Source: Xenorhabdus griffiniae (lineage in GTDB: Bacteria > Pseudomonadota > Gammaproteobacteria > Enterobacterales > Enterobacteriaceae). From it: a stretch of DNA of 64,000 bases. Positions 56,974 to 64,000 of this stretch are shown one piece after another. Where the stretch lies: positions 1 through 64,000 of the forward strand of contig NZ_LDNM01000004.1 in NCBI RefSeq assembly GCF_001028135.1, written 5' to 3'. Under the pieces are notes generated by a model. The model did no database searches. It saw only the letters and a list, made by a program, of their open reading frames with translations, and was not told the DNA's origin. Position numbers and translations under genes: made by a program. The number at the start of each line of letters is the position of its first letter. Position 1 is the stretch's first letter.

Positions 56974-58062
56974 TCAGACATCAAAATCGACAACGACATC
57001 ATCGCCTTTCGGCCATGACTGGCAGCTCAAGATATAACCGGCAGCCAATTGATCGGGTTCAAGGCTGTAGTTCACCCTCATATCTACTTCGCCGGCTTTA
57101 AGCTGGCATTTACAGGTAGCGCATACTCCGCCTTTGCAGGCGTAGGGCAAATCTGCGCCCTGACGTAATGCGGCATCGAGGATGCTGTCATCGTCGGCGT
57201 TCATGGCAATGTTGAGGATACGGCCATCCAGGTGGATCTCAACGCGGGCTTCACTGCGTTCTGCCAGATTGGCAGGGCGGGAATTTACCGTGGCTTGTCC
57301 GGTATTGAAACGTTCACTATGGATGCGTTCAACCGGTATCCCCGCCTGCTCCAGCGCAGAGTGGGCCTCATCCAACATGGCTTCCGGCCCACAGAGAAAA
57401 GCATGGTCAAATTGGGTAAAATTGAGCAGGGTTTTGCCGATGTGGTTTAGGTGCTCAGTATCAATACGTCCGTTAAACAATGGGCTATCAGTGGTTTCCT
57501 GACTGAATAAGTACAGCACCTGAAAACGGCTCAGGTAGCCATTTTTGAGATCGGCCAGCGCTTCTTTGAACATGGCAGAGCGACTGGTGCGATTGCCATA
57601 AATAAGTGTAAAAGTGCTATTAGGCTCTAATGCCAGCGTACTTTTGATGATCGATAAAATGGGCGTGATACCCGACCCTGCGGCAATAGCCAGATAATGC
57701 CCCAGCTGGTCTGTATTGGGGTGATGGCCAAAATTGCCCTGTGGCTGCATGACTTCCAGCTCATCCCCGACTTTTAATTGTTGGTTGATGAAGGTCGAAA
57801 AACGGCCCTGGTGAATGGCTTTGACACCAATTTGTAATACATCATCCAACGGTGAGCTACAGATAGAGTAGCAGCGGCGTAGTTCTTCGTGATTCACTTT
57901 TGCCTTGAGTGTCAGGTGTTGGCCAGGGTGATAGCAGAACTGTTTTTTCAGTTCAGCGGGAATATGCAGGGTGACGACCACTGCATCCGGCGTTTCCCGT
58001 TCGATGGCAGCAATGCTTAAGCGATGAAAGCCATGTGAGCGTGTTTGATGCAAAGTGGACAT
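56974..58062 (-). CDS. paaE: Phenylacetyl-CoA epoxidase reductase subunit
   Basis: PaaE passes electrons from NADPH to the PaaA di-iron centre. The 362 residues have FAD- and NAD-binding domains (LRRCYSICSSP; AIAAGSGITPILSII; LCGPEAMLDEA) and a C-terminal plant-type [2Fe-2S] domain with ACKGGVCATCKCQ and a fourth Cys in ILSCQSW. The leader carries three tandem repeats, each with an SD-like sequence (58071-58113). Confidence 0.96.
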   Translation of the reverse strand: MSTLHQTRSHGFHRLSIAAIERETPDAVVVTLHIPAELKKQFCYHPGQHLTLKAKVNHEELRRCYSICSSPLDDVLQIGVKAIHQGRFSTFINQQLKVGDELEVMQPQGNFGHHPNTDQLGHYLAIAAGSGITPILSIIKSTLALEPNSTFTLIYGNRTSRSAMFKEALADLKNGYLSRFQVLYLFSQETTDSPLFNGRIDTEHLNHIGKTLLNFTQFDHAFLCGPEAMLDEAHSALEQAGIPVERIHSERFNTGQATVNSRPANLAERSEARVEIHLDGRILNIAMNADDDSILDAALRQGADLPYACKGGVCATCKCQLKAGEVDMRVNYSLEPDQLAAGYILSCQSWPKGDDVVVDFDV

Positions 58063-58070
58063 CTTACGTT

Positions 58071-58113
58071 CCTCGTTAAGTGCGTCCTCGTTAAGTGCAC
58101 CTCGTTAAATGCA
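58071..58113. repeat. Three tandem repeats carrying stop codon and SD between paaD and paaE
   Basis: Three units of 14-15 bp (cctcgttaagtgcgt at 58071, cctcgttaagtgca at 58086, cctcgttaaatgca at 58100) fill the paaD-paaE junction. On the minus strand each reads ttaacgagg. The first copy provides the paaD TAA stop, and the last gives the GAGGA ribosome site for paaE. Confidence 0.85.
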
Positions 58114-58623
58114 TTTGAAATAATCAAAGGGTTCCAGACAATCCCGACAGCGATAGAGGGCTTTGCAGGCCGTGGAACCGAATTCGCTGATTGTTTCTGT
58201 TTTATGACTGCCACAGTACGGGCAGGTAATGGGGACCATATCCGCTGTTTTTTCGCAAGCCAATCCCTGCGGAGGGGCAATACCGGCTGCTCGCAAGCGT
58301 TGTTTGGCATCTGCATTTATCCAGTCGGTCGTCCACGCAGGGTGCAGGCTTACTTCGATATCCACCGGCGCAAAGCCTGCTTGGGCCAGCATTTCCTGAA
58401 TGATTCCGATCAGGTACTCCGTTGCAGGACAGCCGGAATAGGTTGGGGTAAATGTCACCCGCCAGCCGTTTTGTAACGGGGTGACAGCCCGTATCATGCC
58501 AAGATCAGTAATGGAGAGCGCGGGCAGTTCTGGATCGGCAATTTGGTGCAGGCATTGCCAGATTTGATGAATTTCCGGCGGTTGTATCTCTGCATGGAAG
58601 CGAGGGTTACATTGCTGTTCCAT
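58105..58623 (-). CDS. paaD: Epoxidase maturation protein PaaD
   Basis: PaaD is a DUF59/MIP18-type protein thought to help assemble the iron-sulfur or di-iron centres of the epoxidase. Residues about 15-110 form the DUF59 domain (IADPELPALSITDLGMIRAV; TPTYSGCPATEYLI). The C-terminus has a zinc ribbon (CPYCGSHKTE and CRDCLEPF) also seen in other PaaD proteins. A GGAGAAG site precedes the ATG, 27 bp after paaC. Confidence 0.95.
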   Translation of the reverse strand: MEQQCNPRFHAEIQPPEIHQIWQCLHQIADPELPALSITDLGMIRAVTPLQNGWRVTFTPTYSGCPATEYLIGIIQEMLAQAGFAPVDIEVSLHPAWTTDWINADAKQRLRAAGIAPPQGLACEKTADMVPITCPYCGSHKTETISEFGSTACKALYRCRDCLEPFDYFKCI

Positions 58624-58650
58624 GATCTTCTCCTATACCAATCCGTATTG

Positions 58651-59442
58651 TCACCAGTTGCAGTTGGGGTAGGTGCGTTGCAGGTATTGCATTTCTGCCA
58701 ACATGTATCCCAAATGCTCTGTATGCAGCCCTTGTTTTCCGCCATGTCGATAAGGCACCTCTTGTGGCATTGCTAGCGTGGCTTCGGTGAGCGTTTCGTT
58801 GATGATGTGCAACCACGGTTCATGCAGGGTGCGGGGATCAATGGCAATGCCTTCTTCTGCCAGTTGCTGTTCGATTTCGTCGCAATAGAACAGTTCGCCG
58901 GTAAAGCGCCACAGTTGATTTATAGACTGCTGGATTTTTTCGTGGCTCAGTGCTGTTCCATCGCCTAATCTGATCATCCAGCCTCGGCTAAAGCGCAGGT
59001 GATATTCCACTTCCTTCAACGATTTGGCACTGATTGCTGCCAATTGGGGATCACGACTTTGCTCCAGCGCCTGATGCAGCAAAACATGATAGGCATCAAT
59101 AAAAAATTGGCGTACCAAGGTGTCATTAAAGCCACCATTGGGTTGTTCTGCCAGCAACAGATTGCAGAATTCGCGCTCATGACGCGAAAATGCCAGATGA
59201 TCTTCATCCAGCCCTGTTCCTGCAAGGGTGGCGGCATAACTGAGGCAATGGCGTGCCTGGCCCAACAGGTCGAGTCCGATGTTGGACAGGGCAAGGTCAA
59301 TTTCCAGTTCGGGTGCATGTCCACACCATGCGCACAAGCGCTGTGCCAGAATCAGTGGGGTATCTCCCTGACGAAGGACATAGTTGAACAGGGCGTGGTT
59401 TAACAGGGAATGGCGGGGAGATGAAACGCTATGTGTATGCAT
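58651..59442 (-). CDS. paaC: Phenylacetyl-CoA epoxidase structural subunit PaaC
   Basis: PaaC is a ferritin-like subunit that pairs with catalytic PaaA. The 263 residues (about 15 more than E. coli) include LCAWCGHAPELEIDLALSNI, LDLLGQARHCLSYAATL, LRFSRGWMIRLGDGT and HLGYMLAEMQYLQR. It lies 11 bp after paaB. Confidence 0.95.
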   Translation of the reverse strand: MHTHSVSSPRHSLLNHALFNYVLRQGDTPLILAQRLCAWCGHAPELEIDLALSNIGLDLLGQARHCLSYAATLAGTGLDEDHLAFSRHEREFCNLLLAEQPNGGFNDTLVRQFFIDAYHVLLHQALEQSRDPQLAAISAKSLKEVEYHLRFSRGWMIRLGDGTALSHEKIQQSINQLWRFTGELFYCDEIEQQLAEEGIAIDPRTLHEPWLHIINETLTEATLAMPQEVPYRHGGKQGLHTEHLGYMLAEMQYLQRTYPNCNW

Positions 59443-59453
59443 ATTCTCGTCCC

Positions 59454-59741
59454 CTACATATTTTTGATGCCATCAGGAATGGCGTAGAACGTGGGATGAC
59501 GGTAAATTTTGTCCTCCGATGGCTCGAAAAAAGCACCACGATCTTCCGGTTGTGACGCGACCAGATAGATGGATTTCACTACCCAGATGGAGCAGCCTTC
59601 GTTGCGCCGGGTGTAGGCATCGCGTGCGTTTTCCAGTGCCATTTGATCATCTGCCGCGTGGAGGCTGCCGGCGTGACGGTGCGCCAATCCCTGTTTACTG
59701 CGAACAAAGACTTCATACAGTGGCCAATCGGTATCGTTCAT
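59454..59741 (-). CDS. paaB: Phenylacetyl-CoA epoxidase subunit PaaB
   Basis: This 95-residue subunit bridges the epoxidase complex. It matches E. coli PaaB closely (WPLYEVFVRSKQGLAHRH, SLHAADDQMALENARDAYTR, HPTFYAIPDGI). The start at 59741 has a GGGAG site; six upstream in-frame codons are unmatched. Confidence 0.96.
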   Translation of the reverse strand: MNDTDWPLYEVFVRSKQGLAHRHAGSLHAADDQMALENARDAYTRRNEGCSIWVVKSIYLVASQPEDRGAFFEPSEDKIYRHPTFYAIPDGIKNM

Positions 59742-59781
59742 CAGATTTACTCCCTTCAAGGTGGTTCAGTAACGCGAGATA

Positions 59782-60723
59782 CTAAGCGACACGATTTTTG
59801 GCGGCTATTTTCCCGGCGTGAACCGCTGCCGCTTCCCGTACCCAACTTCCGTTTTTCCAGGCCCGGCGTTTGGCTGCCAGCCGTTCGTGGTTGCATAGCC
59901 CTTGTCCTTTCAGCACCTGATAAAATTCATCCCAATTGATTGCACCAAAACGGTAATGGCCTGTTGTTTCATCCCAAGCCAGCTCAGGATCGGGCGCTGT
60001 CATACCCAGGGCTTCCAACTGGGGTACGGTGTTGTCGATGAATTTTTGCCGCAGTTCATCATTACTGAATCGCTTGATTTTCCATGCCATGCTCTGGGCG
60101 CTGTTGGGGGAATCACTGTCATTGGGACCAAACATCATCAATGTCGGCCACCAGAAGCGGTTGATAGAATCTTGTAACATGGCGCGTTGGGCTTCGCTGC
60201 CATTCGCCAGCACGGTTACCGCTTCATAGCCCTGCCGCTGGTGGAAACTTTCCTCCTTGCAGATTTTTACCATCGCACGGGCGTAGGGACCGTAAGAGGC
60301 ACGGCACAAGGCAACCTGATTGACAATTGCCGCACCATCCACCAGCCAGCCAATCACACCAACATCAGCCCAACTGAGGGTGGGATAGTTAAAGATTGAA
60401 GAATATTTCATCTTGCCATCCAACAACTTTTGGTAAATATCCTGACGGGAACAGCCCAATGTTTCAGTGGCGCTGTAGAGATACAGCCCGTGCCCGGCTT
60501 CATCCTGGACTTTCGCCAGCAATATGGTCTTGCGGCGCAGGGTCGGGGCACGGGTGATCCAATTGGCTTCCGGTAACATGCCGACGACTTCCGAGTGTGC
60601 GTGTTGGCCGATTTGGCGTATCAGGGTTTGGCGATAGGCTTCGGGCATCCAATCTTTAGCCTCGATCGAGAGATCGGCCGCTATTTTTGCCTCAAAGCTC
60701 GCCTGACGCGGATCTGTTGTCAT
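59782..60723 (-). CDS. paaA: Phenylacetyl-CoA epoxidase catalytic subunit PaaA
   Basis: PaaA is the di-iron oxygenase that epoxidises the aromatic ring of phenylacetyl-CoA. The 313 residues have the di-iron ligands in [29 protein letters not shown] and [16 protein letters not shown]. The ATG at 60723 ([10 protein letters not shown]) is preceded by GGAG. Longer frames reach into the promoter. It is the first gene of the paaABCDEFGHIJK operon. Confidence 0.97.
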   Translation of the reverse strand: MTTDPRQASFEAKIAADLSIEAKDWMPEAYRQTLIRQIGQHAHSEVVGMLPEANWITRAPTLRRKTILLAKVQDEAGHGLYLYSATETLGCSRQDIYQKLLDGKMKYSSIFNYPTLSWADVGVIGWLVDGAAIVNQVALCRASYGPYARAMVKICKEESFHQRQGYEAVTVLANGSEAQRAMLQDSINRFWWPTLMMFGPNDSDSPNSAQSMAWKIKRFSNDELRQKFIDNTVPQLEALGMTAPDPELAWDETTGHYRFGAINWDEFYQVLKGQGLCNHERLAAKRRAWKNGSWVREAAAVHAGKIAAKNRVA

Positions 60724-60763
60724 GTGCGACTCCATTATGATTCTTATTTTATGAGATAATATA

Positions 60764-60781
60764 TAAAAATGAATCACTTTA
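60764..60781 (-). promoter_or_regulatory. Candidate PaaX operator near paaA
   Basis: On the minus strand taaagtgattcattttta resembles the E. coli PaaX consensus WWTRTGATTCGYGTTWT, with GTGATTC exact. It lies about 40 bp before the paaA start codon, a typical repressor position. Confidence 0.5.
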
Positions 60782-60838
60782 CATAACTGCAAATCTACAA
60801 ACTGATAACAAAAATAGCAAACACAAAAATTGTGTATT

Positions 60839-60854
60839 TGTTGTCCATATCACA
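60839..60854 (+). promoter_or_regulatory. Candidate CRP site for paa promoters
   Basis: The sequence tgttg-N6-tcaca fits the CRP layout TGTGA-N6-TCACA, with one perfect half. It lies centrally between paaA and paaZ, in keeping with known catabolite control of paa genes. Confidence 0.5.
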
Positions 60855-60982
60855 ATATTAATTTTTATTCGTTATAAAACAATTGATTAGTTATTTTTAT
60901 TTAGCGATGGGATAAATATTAACAAGTGATCAGGTGAAAATGTTTGTTTTTTGTTAATTTTATGGGTGGTTTTGTCAATCAT

Positions 60983-60999
60983 ATATGTGATACATAAAT
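60983..60999 (+). promoter_or_regulatory. Candidate PaaX operator near paaZ
   Basis: The bases tatgtgatacat match the first half of the PaaX consensus, with RTGAT exact and the second half poor. They lie about 55-65 bp before the paaZ start. Confidence 0.35.
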
Positions 61000-61051
61000 G
61001 GCCTTTCATTACTTAATGATTGTTTCATGGGTTAAATCGGTGGAGAAAAAA

Positions 61052-63118
61052 ATGCAACAGTTAACGAGTTACATTTGTGGTGCCTGGGTTTATGGGCACG
61101 GTGATCCCAGAACTATTTATCATGCAGTCAGCGGCGAAGCTTTGTATCAGGTCTCTTCAGAAGGTTTGTCCTTGGCAGAAAGTTTAGGCTACGCCCGTGA
61201 AAAAGGCGGAAAGGTGCTGGCTGCGATGACGTTCCAGCAACGGGCGCAGATGATGAAAGCAGTTGCAAAACACCTGCTCGCCAACAAAGAAGCCCTGTAT
61301 GCCATTTCCACAGAAACAGGCGCAACCCGTGCGGATAGCTGGGTGGATATTGAGGGGGGCGTAGCTACTCTGTTCTCCTATGCCGGGTTAGCCGGGCGTG
61401 AATTGCCGGATGATACCCTGTGGCCGGAAGATGAGATGATCCCGCTGTCTAAACAGTCCCAGTTTGTGGCACGCCATGTGCTGACTTCCCGTCCCGGTGT
61501 TGCACTGCATATCAATGCGTTTAACTTTCCGTGTTGGGGGATGCTGGAAAAACTGGCACCGACGTGGATGGCAGGCATGCCAGCGATTATCAAGCCTGCC
61601 ACGGCATCCGCCCAACTGACACAGGCGATGGTGAGCATGATCATCGATAGCGGTCTGGTGCCGGAAGGGGCGTTGCAATTGATCTGCGGTGGCATTGGTG
61701 ATCTGTTTGATCATCTCGATTATCAGGATGCGGTGACGTTTACCGGTTCGGCTAAAACGGGGCAAAAGTTGCGGGTCCATCCTCGGCTGATAGAAAAATC
61801 TATTCCTTTTACGATGGAAGCGGATTCGCTTAACTGCTGCATTTTAGGCGCGGATGTGACACCTGACATGCCAGAATTTGGCGTTTTCATCAAGGAAGTC
61901 GTTCGTGAAATGACGGTAAAAGCCGGCCAGAAATGTACGGCTATCCGGCGTGTTATTGTGCCCGCCAGCCAAATGGAAGCGGTCAAACAAGCACTACTTA
62001 AACGGCTATCTGGCGTGGTAGTTGGTGATCCTGCTTTGCCGGAAGTGCGCATGGGGGCGTTGATTAATCGGGAACAGCGTGATGAGGTGCAGGCGAAGGT
62101 CAACGAATTGCGCAATAGTGGTTGCGAGGTTTTATGTGGTGGTTCACTGGATAAATGGGTGCTGGCAGGCAATAACAACCGTCATGGTGCCTTCTACCCG
62201 CCGACATTGCTCTACTGTGCAGATCCAATGACCAATCAGGTGGTACACGGCACCGAAGCCTTTGGGCCGGTGGCCACGTTAATGGCGTATCAGGATACCG
62301 GGCAGGCGATTGCATTGGCGATGATGGGACAGGGGAGTCTGGCTGGCTCACTGGTGACGGCAGATGAACAGATTGCCGTACAGGTGATCCGGGCGACAGC
62401 CTGTGCGCATGGTCGGATGCTGGTGCTGGATGAAGCGGCGTCTGCGGAGTCCACGGGACACGGCTCCCCGCTGCCCATGCTGGTACATGGTGGCCCAGGG
62501 CGTGCCGGTGGCGGAGAAGAGTTGGGTGGCTTGCGTGCTGTGAAACATTATATGCAGCGTACAGCGATCCAAAGCAGCCCCAGTATGCTGGCCGCGATTG
62601 GCCGTGAGTGGGTTCGTGGCGCGAAAGTGAAAGAAGGGCCGATTCATCCATTCCGCAAGTACTTTGAACAAATTGAAATGGGTGAAAGTTTGCTGACGGC
62701 TCGCCGGACGGTGACGGAAGCGGATATCGTGAATTTCGCTTGTCTGAGTGGCGATCATTTTTACGCCCACGTGGATAAAATTGGCGCGGCTGAATCCTTG
62801 TTTGGCGAGCGTGTGGCACATGGTTATTTTATCGTATCGGCGGCGGCGGGCTTGTTCGTTGATGGTGCGGTAGGGCCGGTACTTGCCAACTACGGTATGG
62901 AAAACCTGCGCTTCATTGAGCCGGTCAAGATTGGCGATACCATTCAGGTTCGTTTGACCTGCAAGAAGAAGATTAAAAAAGTCCAGAAGACGCCAGAAGA
63001 TAAACCACATGGGGTGGTGGTGTGGGATGTTCAGGTGCTGAATCAGGAGCAACAGCCGGTGGCGCTTTATAGCATTCTGACTTTAGTGGAACGGCAGCAA
63101 GGGGATTTTGCGGCTTAG
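61052..63118 (+). CDS. paaZ: Bifunctional oxepin-CoA hydrolase/aldehyde dehydrogenase PaaZ
   Basis: PaaZ opens the oxepin ring and oxidises the resulting aldehyde. The 688 residues (E. coli 681) consist of an ALDH domain to about residue 530, with catalytic Cys in [12 protein letters not shown] and Glu in [10 protein letters not shown], then an MaoC-type hydratase domain with [16 protein letters not shown] near residue 565. The start at 61052 has GGAG seven bases upstream and begins MQQLTSY as in E. coli. It is divergent from paaA. Confidence 0.96.
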   Translation: MQQLTSYICGAWVYGHGDPRTIYHAVSGEALYQVSSEGLSLAESLGYAREKGGKVLAAMTFQQRAQMMKAVAKHLLANKEALYAISTETGATRADSWVDIEGGVATLFSYAGLAGRELPDDTLWPEDEMIPLSKQSQFVARHVLTSRPGVALHINAFNFPCWGMLEKLAPTWMAGMPAIIKPATASAQLTQAMVSMIIDSGLVPEGALQLICGGIGDLFDHLDYQDAVTFTGSAKTGQKLRVHPRLIEKSIPFTMEADSLNCCILGADVTPDMPEFGVFIKEVVREMTVKAGQKCTAIRRVIVPASQMEAVKQALLKRLSGVVVGDPALPEVRMGALINREQRDEVQAKVNELRNSGCEVLCGGSLDKWVLAGNNNRHGAFYPPTLLYCADPMTNQVVHGTEAFGPVATLMAYQDTGQAIALAMMGQGSLAGSLVTADEQIAVQVIRATACAHGRMLVLDEAASAESTGHGSPLPMLVHGGPGRAGGGEELGGLRAVKHYMQRTAIQSSPSMLAAIGREWVRGAKVKEGPIHPFRKYFEQIEMGESLLTARRTVTEADIVNFACLSGDHFYAHVDKIGAAESLFGERVAHGYFIVSAAAGLFVDGAVGPVLANYGMENLRFIEPVKIGDTIQVRLTCKKKIKKVQKTPEDKPHGVVVWDVQVLNQEQQPVALYSILTLVERQQGDFAA

Positions 63119-63149
63119 GAGGCGCGTTGTTGAGTCAAGGGAACAGAAG

Positions 63150-63197
63150 AGCCTGAGGGTATTTGCCAAAGGCAAGGGCAGCGGTAATTCTCAGGCC
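63150..63197. terminator. Possible paaZ/yhfS terminator
   Basis: A gcctgag / ctcaggc outer stem (63151-63157 and 63190-63196) encloses a second small stem (ttgcc / ggcaa) between the two convergent genes. The T run is weak. Confidence 0.45.
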
Positions 63198-63199
63198 GT

Positions 63200-64000
63200 T
63201 TATTTCAACTGACAGCTTTCCCGTAAAATGCGCATAACGGTATCTGCGCCGCTACGGTTGGGATTGATGCGGATCATGCGCTGTTCCAGAGTGGGATCTG
63301 CCTGACGGAAGGTGCCGGAAATACGGTAAAACAGGGGCGGAATTTCAAACTTTGACTCTGCACCTACCGGATAAGGGAGTGCACCGAGTGTATGGGCTGT
63401 GGCGAGTACGCTTTCTGCAATGGGATCGTGAAATTCCACTAATAATACTTTTGATTGTGCATTGGCGAGAAAGGCGTGTTTTACCTGTGGTAACTCCCCT
63501 TGGTTCAGACGGGTCACCAGTTCGTTATTCACTTCTGCTTGCACTGCGTGCATCACTGGCGCGAATACCATACCGCGCAACGCCTCCATAGCCTGATAAC
63601 CTTGTATCTGGCAGCCACCGGAGTACATGCTGTGGCGTAGATTATCAATAATTGCCTGTTTTCCTACAATTAACCCAACGCCTTGTGGTCCCAATAATTT
63701 GAAGCAAGAGAATGTGGAAAGGGTTGCGCCATATTGACAACCGATATGTGCCACTTTCATCGCCGCGTAGTTATCATCGACCAATGAAGGAATGTCATAT
63801 TGATTCAGGGTGCGGATAACCTCTTGCAGGGAATAACGGTCAGACATTTTCTGGCGTGTATGTTGGACAAGACTGGCTGCGGGTTGGTATTGCTCAATGG
63901 CGGCCACAATTTGCTTTGTGTGGTTGAAATCTGCCTGAACGACACGAAGCCCCATTTGTTCAATTGATGCCCGGGTTGTGGGATAAATCGGTGCATTATG
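63200..64000 (-). CDS. yhfS: PLP-dependent aminotransferase-fold protein YhfS (partial)
   Basis: The frame is open to the window edge, so the N-terminal third (about 95 residues) is missing. The visible 266 residues match E. coli YhfS: NAPIYPTTRASIEQMGLRVV, LVQHTRQKMSDRY, VDDNYAAMKVAHIGC, the PLP-Lys region STFSCFKLLGPQGVG, then GALPYPVGAESKFEIPPLFY and MRILRES at the end. YhfS has no established reaction. In E. coli it belongs to the yhfSTUVWX cluster. Confidence 0.92.
   Translation of the reverse strand, partial: HNAPIYPTTRASIEQMGLRVVQADFNHTKQIVAAIEQYQPAASLVQHTRQKMSDRYSLQEVIRTLNQYDIPSLVDDNYAAMKVAHIGCQYGATLSTFSCFKLLGPQGVGLIVGKQAIIDNLRHSMYSGGCQIQGYQAMEALRGMVFAPVMHAVQAEVNNELVTRLNQGELPQVKHAFLANAQSKVLLVEFHDPIAESVLATAHTLGALPYPVGAESKFEIPPLFYRISGTFRQADPTLEQRMIRINPNRSGADTVMRILRESCQLK

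Larger units (their letters stand above)
60724..61051. other. paaA/paaZ divergent promoter region
   Basis: This 328-bp AT-rich region separates the two divergent paa units. It holds candidate PaaX half-sites next to each gene and a CRP-like site in the middle, listed separately. E. coli uses the same layout with PaaX, CRP and IHF. Confidence 0.7.

Noticed and set aside
62100-63052. Long antisense reading frames (234 and 239 codons) opposite paaZ
   Set aside because: They lie wholly inside paaZ, have no family features and arise from its codon bias.
1-64000. CRISPR array, prophage, tRNA gene or attachment site
   Set aside because: No regularly spaced repeat array, phage gene or tRNA cloverleaf was seen on reading both strands. 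A tRNA scan was not possible here.

Overview
The window comes from a chromosome of the order Enterobacterales. The encoded proteins closely resemble Escherichia coli K-12 proteins, and long blocks keep the K-12 gene order (trpS-gph-rpe-dam-damX-aroB-aroK-hof-mrcA-nudE-igaA-hslRO-pckA; yhhW-ryhB; yhiN-pitA-uspB/uspA; rsmJ-prlC; the paa cluster). The fairly AT-rich intergenic regions, the trehalose genes and the many decaying genes suggest a Morganellaceae-type bacterium such as Xenorhabdus or Photorhabdus. That genus assignment is inference. All family calls were made by reading the sequence; no database search was run.

Layout. 1-243: end of an rRNA operon (23S/5S spacer, 5S rRNA, terminator). 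278-4330: acetate uptake and activation (acs-yjcH-actP, minus strand), divergent from sodA, which has a Fur-box-like site. 5468-6139: yiiM. 6201-12474: trpS-gph-rpe-dam-damX-aroB-aroK, minus strand. 12918-15913: hofMNO plus a rearranged hofQ carrying a HofP-like N-terminus, divergent from mrcA. 18972-25150: nudE, igaA-hslR-hslO, pckA. 25218-26160: yhhW and a RyhB small RNA with its Fur box.

26242-32019 is the most unusual part. It is a tight four-gene minus-strand operon encoding a LuxE-like acyl-protein synthetase, a LuxC-like reductase fused to a PaaK-like adenylation domain, a second PaaK-like adenylating enzyme and a GNAT acetyltransferase. No luciferase, LuxD or carrier-protein gene is present. 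It looks like a carboxylic-acid-activating and reducing pathway of unknown product.

32657-39474: frameshifted yhiN, pitA, then an inserted segment (IS6-family transposase relic, LysR regulator, broken MFS exporter) and a decayed FG-GAP/VCBS-like gene before uspB. 39772-44672: uspA, gdhA, rsmJ, prlC. 44854-45289: two small gene relics. 45613-48742: treB-treC without treR. 49055-49581: two truncated enzyme genes joined at the place where paaY would be expected. 49593-63118: a complete phenylacetate catabolon (paaABCDEFGHIJK and paaX on the minus strand, paaZ divergent). PaaK makes phenylacetyl-CoA, PaaABCE (with PaaD) epoxidises it, PaaG and PaaZ isomerise and open the ring, and PaaF, PaaH and PaaJ beta-oxidise the chain to acetyl-CoA and succinyl-CoA. 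63200-64000: yhfS, running off the right edge.
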